Below are positions 37,580-46,328 of a DNA stretch of 64,000 bases, one piece after another (positions within the stretch are counted from its first letter, which is position 1; each line of letters begins with the position of its first letter). Where the stretch lies: contig QFXE01000020.1 in NCBI GenBank assembly GCA_003349915.1, positions 168,251 to 232,250 of the forward strand, in the 5' to 3' direction. The position numbers and the translations under genes were made by a program. This DNA is from an endosymbiont of Escarpia spicata. GTDB lineage: Bacteria; Pseudomonadota; Gammaproteobacteria; Chromatiales; Chromatiaceae. The notes under the pieces were generated by a model, which saw nothing but the letters and a program-made list of their open reading frames with translations, was not told where the DNA came from and searched no databases.

Positions 37580-39072
37580 TCGCTACTCTCCATCAAAGCA
37601 GCCGCAGCCGCATCCAGTACTGCCAAACCGCAACTCTTCTCCTGCCGGGCAATCCAGCCACTGAACTGTTCGGACTGCGCCCCGCACTCTGCGAGCATCT
37701 CCTTGAGCTGTGTATTTCCAGCACCGCCGACAGTTTGTCGTGAAGCGACGATACTCTCCGGCTTGATCAGCTCACTGAGGCTCTTGTCATCCATATTCAG
37801 GGTTTTACCGGTGACGGTCATAGCCGCCTTATCAAGAATCTCTGCAGTCAAATCCGAGCCCGGCAGACCCATCTCGATCATGCTGCGCACCGCCGCGCCT
37901 ACAACATTGTGTGCGGTACGGTAATCGAGGCGGTATTCCATGACGATAAACTCCGCCACATCAGCCGCATAGGAAAAACCGGCCTTAACCCGTTGCAGAG
38001 TTGTCTCGCCATTTATCTCCATGCCTTCTATAACCGCAGACATCAGGTCGATCGCCTCGATACTCTTCTGTAGGCTGCGGGGCAGTTCACCATAGATAAA
38101 AATACGACTGTCGGGGTTGCCGCTGGCAATTTTCCCATAGGCGGCAAAACTCGGCAGTTTACCCAGCAATGAGCTGGCGACGCCGCGAACGTAGGCCAGG
38201 GGATAGGGATTCTTCTTCTGCGGCATGATAACGCTGGCCCGGCAGAGAGAGTCGGAAAGATCAACCATGTTGAACTCCGCCGTATTCCAGATCTGCAGCT
38301 CTTCCGCCATGCGGCTGAGGTTGGTCATGATGCTTACCAACAGACCCATCGCCTCAATCGGCGTATCAATCTGCCACATCGCATCCCGCGTGTGGGTCGC
38401 GATACCGGCAAAACCAAGCAGCTCCCGCAGCCTTTCCCTATTCAATGGCAACCGTGAACCATTGACGCTACCCGAACCCGCCGGCGACTGATTGATGTTG
38501 TCAAAGGCATGCATTAACCGCTGCTGGTCACGCAACAGGGGATAGAGAAAGGTCATCAGATAATGGCCATAGCTGGTCGGCTGGGCATGATGCAGGTAGG
38601 TAAAATCAGGGATGATCGTTGCCGTATTCTGACCCGCCTTTGCGATCATGATCACCGCTAACCGGGCGACGGCGGAGGCAAGTCTTAACAAGCCCTCTCT
38701 GACCGAGATCAGATAACCGATATTGACCGCTTCACGGCGAGGGCGGCCGATATGCAGCCATCCGGCAACCTCTCCAATCTCCTTTTTCAGGGCGACATCC
38801 TTGCTGTTATAAACATCGCCGTACGCTGGGTCGATGGGGAATTCCGCTACCGAAATCGCCTCCAGCGCCAGCAAACCTCTGATCAATTCTGCGCCGGACT
38901 CCTGGGGAATAATCCCCTGCTCGATGAGCATGATGGCGTGGGCAAGATCCGCCTTGTGCAGCCCCGGCAGTAGAATATCCGCATCCTCGCAATCATGTTT
39001 GTAGGCGGATTTGATCAATATATCCTGGGCTGAAGCAGCCAGTCTCCCACCCTCTCCGTAGTAATCCGACAT
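37576..39072 (-). CDS. Argininosuccinate lyase-like aspartase/fumarase-superfamily lyase
   Basis: A 498-residue paralogue of ArgH. The catalytic-histidine region is kept (QPTSYGHYLM, His170), but HTGRSRND of ArgH is changed to HIGRPRRE (107–114) and the signature loop reads [12 protein letters not shown] (278–289), with Val281 where ArgH at 7063 has the second, catalytic serine. It therefore should not cleave argininosuccinate. In Xanthobacter coenzyme M synthesis a member of this superfamily follows ComA and eliminates phosphate from phosphosulfolactate to sulfoacrylate. The gene overlaps comA, supporting the same step here. Confidence 0.85.
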   Translation of the reverse strand: MSDYYGEGGRLAASAQDILIKSAYKHDCEDADILLPGLHKADLAHAIMLIEQGIIPQESGAELIRGLLALEAISVAEFPIDPAYGDVYNSKDVALKKEIGEVAGWLHIGRPRREAVNIGYLISVREGLLRLASAVARLAVIMIAKAGQNTATIIPDFTYLHHAQPTSYGHYLMTFLYPLLRDQQRLMHAFDNINQSPAGSGSVNGSRLPLNRERLRELLGFAGIATHTRDAMWQIDTPIEAMGLLVSIMTNLSRMAEELQIWNTAEFNMVDLSDSLCRASVIMPQKKNPYPLAYVRGVASSLLGKLPSFAAYGKIASGNPDSRIFIYGELPRSLQKSIEAIDLMSAVIEGMEINGETTLQRVKAGFSYAADVAEFIVMEYRLDYRTAHNVVGAAVRSMIEMGLPGSDLTAEILDKAAMTVTGKTLNMDDKSLSELIKPESIVASRQTVGGAGNTQLKEMLAECGAQSEQFSGWIARQEKSCGLAVLDAAAAALMESSE

Positions 39073-39084
39073 CTTGGTAATCCG

Positions 39085-40383
39085 TTATCTCTCTGTTGAA
39101 CCGGCGGGCACCGGATGTTTCTCTGCATAGCAAGCCGCCTGCTGCCCGGCAATGCGACCAAAGACAAAAATATCCAGTAGGGAGTTGCCCATCAGACGAT
39201 CCTTGCCATGCACTCCCCAAGTGGCCTCACCTGCAGCGAACAGGCCTCTGACCGTCGTGCGGGTGTTTGCGTCGATACGAATCCCGCCCAGACTATAATG
39301 GGCTAAAGGGTAGACCAGCACAAGCTGCCGGGTAATGTCGTGACCTAACTCGAGCATCTCACGATAGAAGGCCGGAAACGACTGCGCTGTATGCCCCGCC
39401 CCCTGTTTCTGATCGATTGCCGGCGTATCCAGCCAGACCCCCTTTCGTCCATCCTCTGTGGTTACGCATCGCCCCTGCTGACACTCATTGACAATGGCAT
39501 CACACACCTTGCGGCGAGTGGTCAGCGCATCGACAAAGGGTTTCATCTCGCTGTTCAACAGCTCCGCACCTGCCGCTCGAACCACCTCGGGCACCGGTTT
39601 GCGCCGCAACGATTTCGGCAGCACAATGCCAGTGGGGTGGTACTGCATCAGATCAGGATTGACCACCTCGGCACCGGCAGCAGCTGCCAATTGCAAACCA
39701 TCGGGAATCTGTTCGCCGCCGGGCAATTCCAACCCCGCTCGTTTCTCGCTGGGAATCACCCCACCTGCAGCGATGATGATGGCAGCAGTCCGCAGGCTGT
39801 ATCCCGCACCGTCCTGCAAGGTCAGCACATCGACTGCAAAAAAACCTCTCTGGGGTCGAATCGACAGCACTGCAGCATGCTCCACCACTCTGACCCCATC
39901 ATTCTTCACCATCTCGGCCATCTGCGCCATGATGCGGTTTCCGCTGACATCACCACAAGAGAGAATCCTCGGCATGCTCAGGCCGCCTGCCGCCTGCAGC
40001 CGGTAGTCCGCCCCCTCCCGGTCGAACCTGACACCCTGCTGTTCCAGCCAATCGATAGTGTTGGATGCACTGGAAGTGAGGATCTGCACCAGCTCGGAAT
40101 CATTGGCGTTTTCTCCGGCCGCCATGGTATCTGCAAAGTGCCGGGAGGTGGTGTCCGCGTCGCCCACCGCCGCCTGTATGCCGCCCTGCGCCCGAGCCGT
40201 TTTCGACTCAAGAAATCCGCCTCGGGTCAACATCACCACCCGGCCAAGCCGCTGACTGGCTTCATGGGCTGCCGCGCAACCGGCCCCGCCTGAGCCGATG
40301 ATTAACACATCACTAACCAGAGCATTTTCAATATGGCGATTAAAACCCGGTGGCTCAGACAATGCGGATTGAACCCGTGACAA
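39085..40383 (-). CDS. FAD-dependent oxidoreductase, fumarate reductase/L-aspartate oxidase-like
   Basis: A 432-residue flavoprotein. It has the FAD motif VLIIGSGGAGCAAA (26–39), ARAQGGIQAAVG (63–74), QYHPTG with His249, the TTRRKVCDAI catalytic-arginine region (Arg290/291), HYSLGG with His362 and DRLMGNSLLD with Arg396. All positions that hold fumarate in SdhA/FrdA/NadB thus have a counterpart. It lacks the C-terminal helical domain of those enzymes. The start is TTG 40383 without a clear ribosome-binding site. It lies 12 bases upstream of the lyase gene, so sulfoacrylate (a fumarate analogue) is a plausible substrate; oxidation of a cysteate-like amino acid is an alternative. Confidence 0.82.
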   Translation of the reverse strand: MSRVQSALSEPPGFNRHIENALVSDVLIIGSGGAGCAAAHEASQRLGRVVMLTRGGFLESKTARAQGGIQAAVGDADTTSRHFADTMAAGENANDSELVQILTSSASNTIDWLEQQGVRFDREGADYRLQAAGGLSMPRILSCGDVSGNRIMAQMAEMVKNDGVRVVEHAAVLSIRPQRGFFAVDVLTLQDGAGYSLRTAAIIIAAGGVIPSEKRAGLELPGGEQIPDGLQLAAAAGAEVVNPDLMQYHPTGIVLPKSLRRKPVPEVVRAAGAELLNSEMKPFVDALTTRRKVCDAIVNECQQGRCVTTEDGRKGVWLDTPAIDQKQGAGHTAQSFPAFYREMLELGHDITRQLVLVYPLAHYSLGGIRIDANTRTTVRGLFAAGEATWGVHGKDRLMGNSLLDIFVFGRIAGQQAACYAEKHPVPAGSTER

Positions 40384-40391
40384 CGCAGGAA

Positions 40392-41369
40392 TCAGGAGAA
40401 ACCATTATCTGACTCGCCCACCAAGCCCCTGTTGTAATCCCAGGTAACTTCCCTCACCACATAAATCGGACGCGATTTGGCCTCGTCAAACACCTTGCCG
40501 AGGTAGAGCCCGAGTATGCCCAGGTTGGCAAACAGCAGACCGCCAACAAAATAGATGGAGACGATAACGCTGGTCCAGCCTGCCACAGAGACGTCCAATA
40601 AGAAATAACGGGCGACCAGATAGAGTGCGTAGAGCAGGGAGCTAAAGGCCATAAAAAAACCAAAAGAGATAGACAGCTTCAGGGGTTTGTTCGACTCGGA
40701 GACAATGATATTCAGACCCATGCTCAGCAAGCGCCTGTAGCTGTAACTGGAGCGCCCCTCCCTGCGAGGCGCATGTTCAATATTCATGGAGGTCGCATGA
40801 AAGCCAAGCCAGCGGATAGTCAACTGCAGGGTGCGGGTCTGCTCCTGCATGCCATTGAAAGCCTCGATCACCTTGCGCTGGTAGATACCAAAGTTGGCCA
40901 CTGCAGGGTCACTGTTGCTCTCGGTAAAGTAGTCAAGAACCTTGCGATAAAGACGTGCCGACAACACCTTGGCGGTGGAATCCTGGCGACTTTCCCGCCG
41001 GCCAAAAACCACCTCATAGCCCTCCATCGCCTTGGCGTAGAGTTTGGGGATCTCTGCTGGCTGATCCTGCAGGTCGCAATCCATCACCACCACCCAGTCG
41101 CCCCTGGCCAGCGCCAGACCAGCGCGTATTGCCGCATGCTGGCCAAAGTTACGCGACAGATCGACCCCGCGGATACGCGGGTCAGCCTCCGCCAACTGCT
41201 GTATGACCTCCCAGGCACCATCGGGGGAAGCGTCATTGACGAAGATGATCTCATACTCTTCGGTAATGGCGGCAAGACTTTCAGCCAGCTCGGCACAGAG
41301 CGCAGGCAGAATCGTCGCACAACCGTAAACGGGGGAGACTACAGAGAGATGGGGCGATATCTTTGTCAT
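40392..41369 (-). CDS. DPM/GtrB-type glycosyltransferase (polyprenyl-phosphate sugar synthase)
   Basis: About 325 residues: a GT2 domain with LSVVSPVYG, FVNDASPDGAW and VVMDCDLQDQP, then two C-terminal helices (about 235–295). This is the GtrB/ArnC/DPM1 architecture that makes polyprenyl-phosphate-linked sugars at the inner face of the membrane. Start chosen at ATG 41369 (MTKISPHLSVVSPVY). It heads the operon with the flavoprotein (8-base gap), lyase and ComA genes. A MITE lies just upstream, so the promoter is within or next to it. Confidence 0.88.
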   Translation of the reverse strand: MTKISPHLSVVSPVYGCATILPALCAELAESLAAITEEYEIIFVNDASPDGAWEVIQQLAEADPRIRGVDLSRNFGQHAAIRAGLALARGDWVVVMDCDLQDQPAEIPKLYAKAMEGYEVVFGRRESRQDSTAKVLSARLYRKVLDYFTESNSDPAVANFGIYQRKVIEAFNGMQEQTRTLQLTIRWLGFHATSMNIEHAPRREGRSSYSYRRLLSMGLNIIVSESNKPLKLSISFGFFMAFSSLLYALYLVARYFLLDVSVAGWTSVIVSIYFVGGLLFANLGILGLYLGKVFDEAKSRPIYVVREVTWDYNRGLVGESDNGFS

Positions 41370-41477
41370 AGAAACCGGGGTTTTCAGCATCCTGTACGGA
41401 GCATGAGACAGATGCGAACAATGGTACAATCAAATCCAAACCGCCGCATCTTTGGATACCGATCAACTTCTCACTCT

Positions 41478-41710
41478 AGGAGGCTGTCGGGTTTATCCGT
41501 TTGAAGCGACTAATCCGCAGGAGCGGATTGAGCAGCTCTGCTGCCCCCGAAGGGGTGAAGGGCAGGATGCCCGTAATAAAATCACTGGGGGCGAATCAAA
41601 TCAGTTTATCGAATGAGGCGAATAGTGGACCTATTTAACAAGTTCGATAAGCTGAGTTGATCGCCATCCAGGGATTTGCAGCCAAACAGTGTTAAACCCG
41701 ACAGTCTCCT
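41478..41710. mobile_element. MITE-like element with terminal inverted repeats (long copy)
   Basis: A 233-bp element with 18-bp ends AGGAGGCTGTCGGGTTTA and the complement of AGGAGACTGTCGGGTTTA. It aligns throughout with 4079–4242, apart from 69 additional bases (41510–41578) made of small hairpins. Both ends are flanked by CTAGGAG-type sequence. It lies between the divergent GtrB-like operon and the LPG-synthase-like gene, where it occupies nearly the whole promoter region. Confidence 0.82.
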
Positions 41711-41768
41711 AGGGGCTGCCCCTCCTTAACGGACTAAACTCAGCAAGCACTCTGCCCGTCACCCCATC

Positions 41769-42650
41769 ATGAAGCCGATTAAGCTGCCTAAATCCGTCAA
41801 GGCCACTGTTTCGATCGCCCTGCTCGCCGGCCTGCTCTACCTGCTCGACTGGCAACGTTTGGCCAGCCTCGACCTCTATGCGCTGTTCTATATCTCTGTC
41901 GGCATGGTCGGCACTCTCGGCCTCGACCTGTTTCTGGCGCTTCGTTGGCAGCTGCTACTCAAGCAGAAAAGCGCCCAAGGACTGCCACTGAGCTCTGCCT
42001 ACCAGGGTTATCTGTTCGGTGCCTTTTTCAACATCTTCATGCCCGGCGCTATCGGCGGCGACCTGATGCGCATCAACCACGCCATGTCGCATACAGGGAT
42101 CAATCTGAAAACCTCCGGACTGATCATCTTCATGGAGCGACTGTTCGGGGTTGGCGCCTTGCTCAGCCTGTTTGTTTTCGGTCTGCTGATGGGGGGCGCT
42201 AACCTGCCCCATATCGATTTCGGCCAGTATCAGATCCATCTGCTGATTGTTGCGGTTGCACTACTGAGCCTGATAATCATCGCCGCCTCCCGCAGATTTC
42301 GACTGCCCCTGCACACCGCCATCGCCGCCTTTCTGCTCAGTCTGCTGGCACAGGGCAGCGATGCTTTGCTTTCCTGGCTGATTCTCTCCTACCTGCTCCC
42401 GGACACCCCGTTCTTCTGGCTGCTGATCGCCATGCCGATAGCCTTCATCACCACCCTGCTGCCGATCTCCCTGGGGGGGCTTGGGGTTCGGGAAGGCACC
42501 CTGGTTGGCGTGCTGGCACTGTTCGGCGTAGATCCCTCCTCCGCCATCCTCTTCTCCTTCATGGTCTATCTCAGCAAGGTGCTGGTCGGTATGATTGGCG
42601 GTATCATTCTCAATCTCAGTCGAAGCAGCGAACAACACCAGTCAAGATGA
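41769..42650 (+). CDS. LPG-synthase transmembrane-domain (UPF0104/AglD-like) membrane protein
   Basis: A 293-residue protein with about eight helices and family blocks FFNIFMPGAIGGDLMRI and LPISLGGLGVREG. This domain is the membrane half of lysylphosphatidylglycerol synthases and also stands alone in glycan clusters, where a lipid-carrier or flippase role is suspected. It overlaps the methyltransferase gene by ATGA, and that gene overlaps the aminotransferase, forming a three-gene unit. Confidence 0.8.
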   Translation: MKPIKLPKSVKATVSIALLAGLLYLLDWQRLASLDLYALFYISVGMVGTLGLDLFLALRWQLLLKQKSAQGLPLSSAYQGYLFGAFFNIFMPGAIGGDLMRINHAMSHTGINLKTSGLIIFMERLFGVGALLSLFVFGLLMGGANLPHIDFGQYQIHLLIVAVALLSLIIIAASRRFRLPLHTAIAAFLLSLLAQGSDALLSWLILSYLLPDTPFFWLLIAMPIAFITTLLPISLGGLGVREGTLVGVLALFGVDPSSAILFSFMVYLSKVLVGMIGGIILNLSRSSEQHQSR

Positions 42651-43270
42651 CACAAGTAACCAGTGGACTACGCGCCATCCTCTCCCATGCCAGCGTCTAC
42701 CAGTGGCTGCAGGATCTGCTGGGCAAAAAGAACCGGCATATCTTTGTTGATCAGTTTATTCGGGCGACAGCAGGCAACCGGCTGCTGGATGTCGGTTGCG
42801 GCACAGGAAATCTGCTCAACTATCTACCGGATGGCGTGAACTACGTGGGCATGGACCTCTCCAGCGACTACATCACCGCCGCCCGGAACGAACATGGTGA
42901 GAAGGGCCATTTTGTTTGCGCCGATGTCGCCGATCTGGACTACGAGGCACTGGGCAAACCCGACATAGTCGTTGCCAAAGGGCTGCTGCACCATCTCTCA
43001 GACGATGAGGTCCACGACCTGTTTGCCAGCATCGCCTCGGTGGCAAAACCCGAGACCCGCCTCGTTACCCTCGACCCTTGCTACCTCGATAGCGGTAACC
43101 CGCTGGCCAATTGGGTCATATCCAGGGACCGGGGCCAGAATGTTCGTAAACCCGAAGCCTATAGGCAACTGGCAATGAAACATTTCCAACAGGTCGATCT
43201 TGAAGTCCGTACCGACCTGCTGCGCATCCCTTACAGTCACGCCATTCTGCAGTGCAGTGGACCATTATGA
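42647..43270 (+). CDS. SAM-dependent methyltransferase (class I)
   Basis: A 207-residue protein with motif I LLDVGCGTGNLLNYL and VAKGLLHHLSDDE. It is translationally coupled at both ends (ATGA overlaps) to the LPG-synthase-like and RffA-like genes. Methylation of the 4-amino sugar made by the next enzyme, or of its lipid-linked form, is an attractive but unproven role. Confidence 0.78.
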   Translation: MTQVTSGLRAILSHASVYQWLQDLLGKKNRHIFVDQFIRATAGNRLLDVGCGTGNLLNYLPDGVNYVGMDLSSDYITAARNEHGEKGHFVCADVADLDYEALGKPDIVVAKGLLHHLSDDEVHDLFASIASVAKPETRLVTLDPCYLDSGNPLANWVISRDRGQNVRKPEAYRQLAMKHFQQVDLEVRTDLLRIPYSHAILQCSGPL

Positions 43271-44412
43271 ATAACCCCATTCCCTTCAACCGCCCGGCCT
43301 GGGCCGGCAACGAAACCGAACTGATCACCGAAGCCTTTGAAAACGGCTGGGTGGCTGGAGACGGCCCTTTCACCAAACGGGTCCAGGCGCTGCTGGAGCT
43401 GCAGCTGATCGATACCGAGAAGGTGCTGCTAACCACCTCCTGCACCCATGCGCTGGAGATCGCCGCGATCCTGCTCGATCTGCAGCCGGGCGACGAGGTA
43501 ATCGTGCCCTCCTATACCTTCGTCTCCACCGCACTGGCCTTCCTGATGCATGGCGCAATCCCCGTGTTTGCCGACATCCGTCCCGACACCCTGAACATGG
43601 ACGAGACCAAACTGGAGGCACTGATTACCGACAACACCCGCGCCATTGTGCCGGTCCACTACGCCGGTGTCGGCTGCGAGATGGATGAGATCATGGCCAT
43701 CGCCAAGGCCCATAACCTGATCGTCATCGAGGACAACGCCCATGGTCTCTACGCCAAATACAAGGGCCGTCATCTGGGCACCATCGGTCACATGGCGACC
43801 CAGAGCTTCCATGAGACCAAGAACATCACCTGCGGCGAGGGTGGCGCCTTGATCATCAACGATCCGACCTATATCGAGCGTGCTGAGATCATCCGCGAGA
43901 AAGGCACCAACCGGGCGCGTTTCTTCCGTGGCCAGATCGATAAATACACATGGGTGGACAGGGGGTCGAGCTATGTCATCTCCGACATTCTGAGCGCATT
44001 CCTCTTCGGCCAGCTCTCCCACGTCGATTCAATTCAGGCCCGCCGCAAGCAGGTTTGGGAAAACTACCGTGAAGGACTGACCGACTGGGCTACAGCCCGG
44101 CAGATCGGCCTGCCCACCATCCCCGCCCATTGCGAGCAGGCCTACCATATGTTCTACCTGCTGATGCCGTCGCTGGAAGCACGCAGCGCCTTCATCCAGC
44201 ATCTCAAGGCGCAACAGATCTCCGCCGTCTTCCACTATCTGCCACTGCACGACTCGGATATGGGACAGGCCGAGGGACGTGCGCCCCTCGGCTGCCCGGT
44301 TACCCGCGATGTGGCCGACCGGCTGGTGCGCCTGCCTTTCTACACCGATATGGATGAGGCCAGCCAAAAGCGGGTGATAGAGGAAATCAAAACGTTTCAG
44401 ACCGGCAGGTGA
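43267..44412 (+). CDS. rffA: dTDP-4-amino-4,6-dideoxygalactose transaminase (WecE/RffA type)
   Basis: A 381-residue PLP enzyme. The N-terminus IPFNRPAWAG, LLTTSCTHALEIAA, SFHETKN with Lys185, REKGTNRARFFRGQIDKYTW and FHYLPLH match WecE/RffA closely. It makes dTDP-Fuc4N (dTDP-thomosamine) from dTDP-4-keto-6-deoxyglucose. ATG 43267 is the family-consistent start. No rmlA/rmlB is in this window, so the nucleotide precursor must come from elsewhere. Confidence 0.92.
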   Translation: MNNPIPFNRPAWAGNETELITEAFENGWVAGDGPFTKRVQALLELQLIDTEKVLLTTSCTHALEIAAILLDLQPGDEVIVPSYTFVSTALAFLMHGAIPVFADIRPDTLNMDETKLEALITDNTRAIVPVHYAGVGCEMDEIMAIAKAHNLIVIEDNAHGLYAKYKGRHLGTIGHMATQSFHETKNITCGEGGALIINDPTYIERAEIIREKGTNRARFFRGQIDKYTWVDRGSSYVISDILSAFLFGQLSHVDSIQARRKQVWENYREGLTDWATARQIGLPTIPAHCEQAYHMFYLLMPSLEARSAFIQHLKAQQISAVFHYLPLHDSDMGQAEGRAPLGCPVTRDVADRLVRLPFYTDMDEASQKRVIEEIKTFQTGR

Positions 44413-44454
44413 TTATCACAAGGGTCGGAGTGACGCAGGCTCCTCAACAATCCA

Positions 44455-45054
44455 TCAGTGTGAAACGACCACCCAGAAGGTTCTGAAGATAATCTTCAGG
44501 TCGAGCCATAAGCTGCGCTGCTCCACGTAAGAGACATAGTAGTCGAGCTTGATCGGCATGATCTCGTTGAGATAGGTGGCCACAGGATCGTCCACCCCCT
44601 CCAACATGGCATTCTCATTGCGGAACTCGATGGACGCAAGATCGGTGATACCCGGGGGTACCGAGAGTACCTTATCGTGAATCTCAGCCGGGTAGTGGGC
44701 TACATACTCCGGCACCTCGGGGCGTGGCCCCACCAGACTCATCTGCCCCATCACCACATTGAAGAGCTGGGGCAGTTCATCCAGCTTCGACTTGCGCAGA
44801 AACTGCCCGCTGCGGGTAATGCGCGGGTCGGCCCCCACGGTCACCTTCGGTCCCAGCTTCTCGGCATCGAATCGCATGCTGCGGAATTTCAACAGTGCGA
44901 AAGAGACACCACCACGCCCCACCCGCTGCTGGCGAAACAGCACCGGCCCGGGACTATCGAGCCGCACCCAAAGTGCGATCACTGCCATCAGCGGCAGCAG
45001 CAACAGCAGCCCCGGCAGAGTCAGTAGCAGATCGAAGAGACGCTTGGTGATCAC
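44455..45054 (-). CDS. PglC-type bacterial sugar transferase (phosphoglycosyl transferase)
   Basis: A 199-residue monotopic membrane enzyme: a re-entrant N-terminal helix (about 8–30), then the PGT signature [15 protein letters not shown], the [25 protein letters not shown] block and its catalytic Asp–Glu pair. It starts glycan synthesis by moving sugar-1-phosphate to undecaprenyl phosphate. It is the short PglC form, which typically uses UDP-diNAc-bacillosamine-like sugars. It overlaps the upstream aminotransferase gene by ATGA, consistent with that sugar. Confidence 0.92.
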   Translation of the reverse strand: MITKRLFDLLLTLPGLLLLLPLMAVIALWVRLDSPGPVLFRQQRVGRGGVSFALLKFRSMRFDAEKLGPKVTVGADPRITRSGQFLRKSKLDELPQLFNVVMGQMSLVGPRPEVPEYVAHYPAEIHDKVLSVPPGITDLASIEFRNENAMLEGVDDPVATYLNEIMPIKLDYYVSYVEQRSLWLDLKIIFRTFWVVVSH

Positions 45055-46223
45055 CCGCAGGCATCCTGCAGAATGGCCGTTGCCGCCTCGATCACCCGCT
45101 GCTGGTCAGCATCACTCATGGCCGGGAACAGGGGCAGGCTGACACATTCAGCAAAGACCTGTTCAGCAACGGGAAAGTCAGCGGCATCGAGCTGGTAGGT
45201 ATCGCGCCAATAGGGGTGGCGATGGAGCGGGATAAAATGCACGCTGGTGCCTATGCCCCGCTCGGCCATCAGTTCGATAAATCGGTCACGGTCGATCATC
45301 AGCTCCCCCGTCTGCAGACGCAGCACATAGAGGTGCCAGGCATGGATATCATCGGGGCGTTTGACGAAAGGCAACCGTACCGGCAGCTCGGAAAAAGCAG
45401 CATCGTAACGCAGCGCCATCAGTTCACGCCGCTGACGGAAGGCCTCGGCCCGCTTTAGCTGATGCAGACCCAAAGAGGCGGCGATATCGGTCATGTTGTA
45501 TTTATAACCGGGAGCAACCACCTCGTAATACCAGGCGGGTTTATCTGAGGTATAACGGTCGAAGACATCCCTGCTGATACCATGCAGGCGCATCACCCGC
45601 ACACGCTCGGCGATGGCATCGTCGTCGGTCACCACCATGCCACCTTCACCGGTGGCTATGGTCTTGGTCACGTAGAAACTATAGACCGTGGCATCCCCCA
45701 GGGTGCCGATCCTGCGACCCTTATAGGTCGCTGGCAGGGCGTGGGCTGCATCCTCAACCAATCTGACGCCATACTCTTCCGCCAGCGCCAGCAGTTCATC
45801 CATCTCGCAGGCCTGACCGGCAAAGTGGACCGGCATTATCGCCTTCACCTCCGGGTGGTTTTTCAAGGCATCTTCCACCTGATCCACCGAGATATTGAGG
45901 GTCTGTGGATCGATATCGACGAACAGCGGATCAGCCCCCAGGTAGCGGATCACTTCCGCTGTAGCGGTGAAGGTAAATGTGGTGGTTATCACCTTATCGC
46001 CCGGGCCTATACCGATCGCCTCCAGGGCAAGGTGTAGACCGGCTGTAGCTGAGTTGACCGCGATGGCGTGGCTAGCGCCGACAAATTTGGCAAAATCGGC
46101 TTCGAATTTTTTTGTCTTGGCGCCCGTGGTCCACCAGCCGGAGCGCAGGGTGTCCACCACCTCCTTGATCTCGTCTTCACTGACGCTGGGCAGAGCAAAA
46201 GGCAGGAAATCGTCTCTGTTCAT
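45051..46223 (-). CDS. DegT-family UDP-4-keto-sugar aminotransferase (PglE/ArnB-like)
   Basis: A 390-residue PLP enzyme with Lys187 in [15 protein letters not shown] and Asp158 in [25 protein letters not shown] and [15 protein letters not shown] are typical of aminotransferases acting at C4 of UDP-4-keto-6-deoxy sugars. Coupled to the PglC-type transferase. With the WbpM/PglF-like dehydratase (49029) and the PglD-like acyltransferase (32108) it could form a bacillosamine-type priming sugar. Confidence 0.87.
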   Translation of the reverse strand: MNRDDFLPFALPSVSEDEIKEVVDTLRSGWWTTGAKTKKFEADFAKFVGASHAIAVNSATAGLHLALEAIGIGPGDKVITTTFTFTATAEVIRYLGADPLFVDIDPQTLNISVDQVEDALKNHPEVKAIMPVHFAGQACEMDELLALAEEYGVRLVEDAAHALPATYKGRRIGTLGDATVYSFYVTKTIATGEGGMVVTDDDAIAERVRVMRLHGISRDVFDRYTSDKPAWYYEVVAPGYKYNMTDIAASLGLHQLKRAEAFRQRRELMALRYDAAFSELPVRLPFVKRPDDIHAWHLYVLRLQTGELMIDRDRFIELMAERGIGTSVHFIPLHRHPYWRDTYQLDAADFPVAEQVFAECVSLPLFPAMSDADQQRVIEAATAILQDACG

Positions 46224-46328
46224 CCAATCAAAACCTGTTTTTGGGGTGGGCGCGAAAAAAGTGGCGTCATCTTAAGCAAGCGCCCGCTGATTGTCATTTC
46301 TGTTCGTAACTGTTCAACACAACTCAAT

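Noticed and set aside
37576..39072. Second functional argH
   Set aside because: Key argininosuccinate-binding residues and the catalytic-loop serine are changed, and a canonical argH is present at 7063.
36815..40383. Complete coenzyme M biosynthesis operon
   Set aside because: Only the ComA step and a likely phosphate-eliminating lyase are supported. No candidate for decarboxylation, thiolation or final reduction of the bacterial pathway is adjacent, and the surroundings are glycan genes.
41461..41768. Riboswitch or structured leader upstream of the 41769 gene
   Set aside because: The strong secondary structure is explained by the MITE terminal repeats and its internal hairpins, which recur at 4079–4242.
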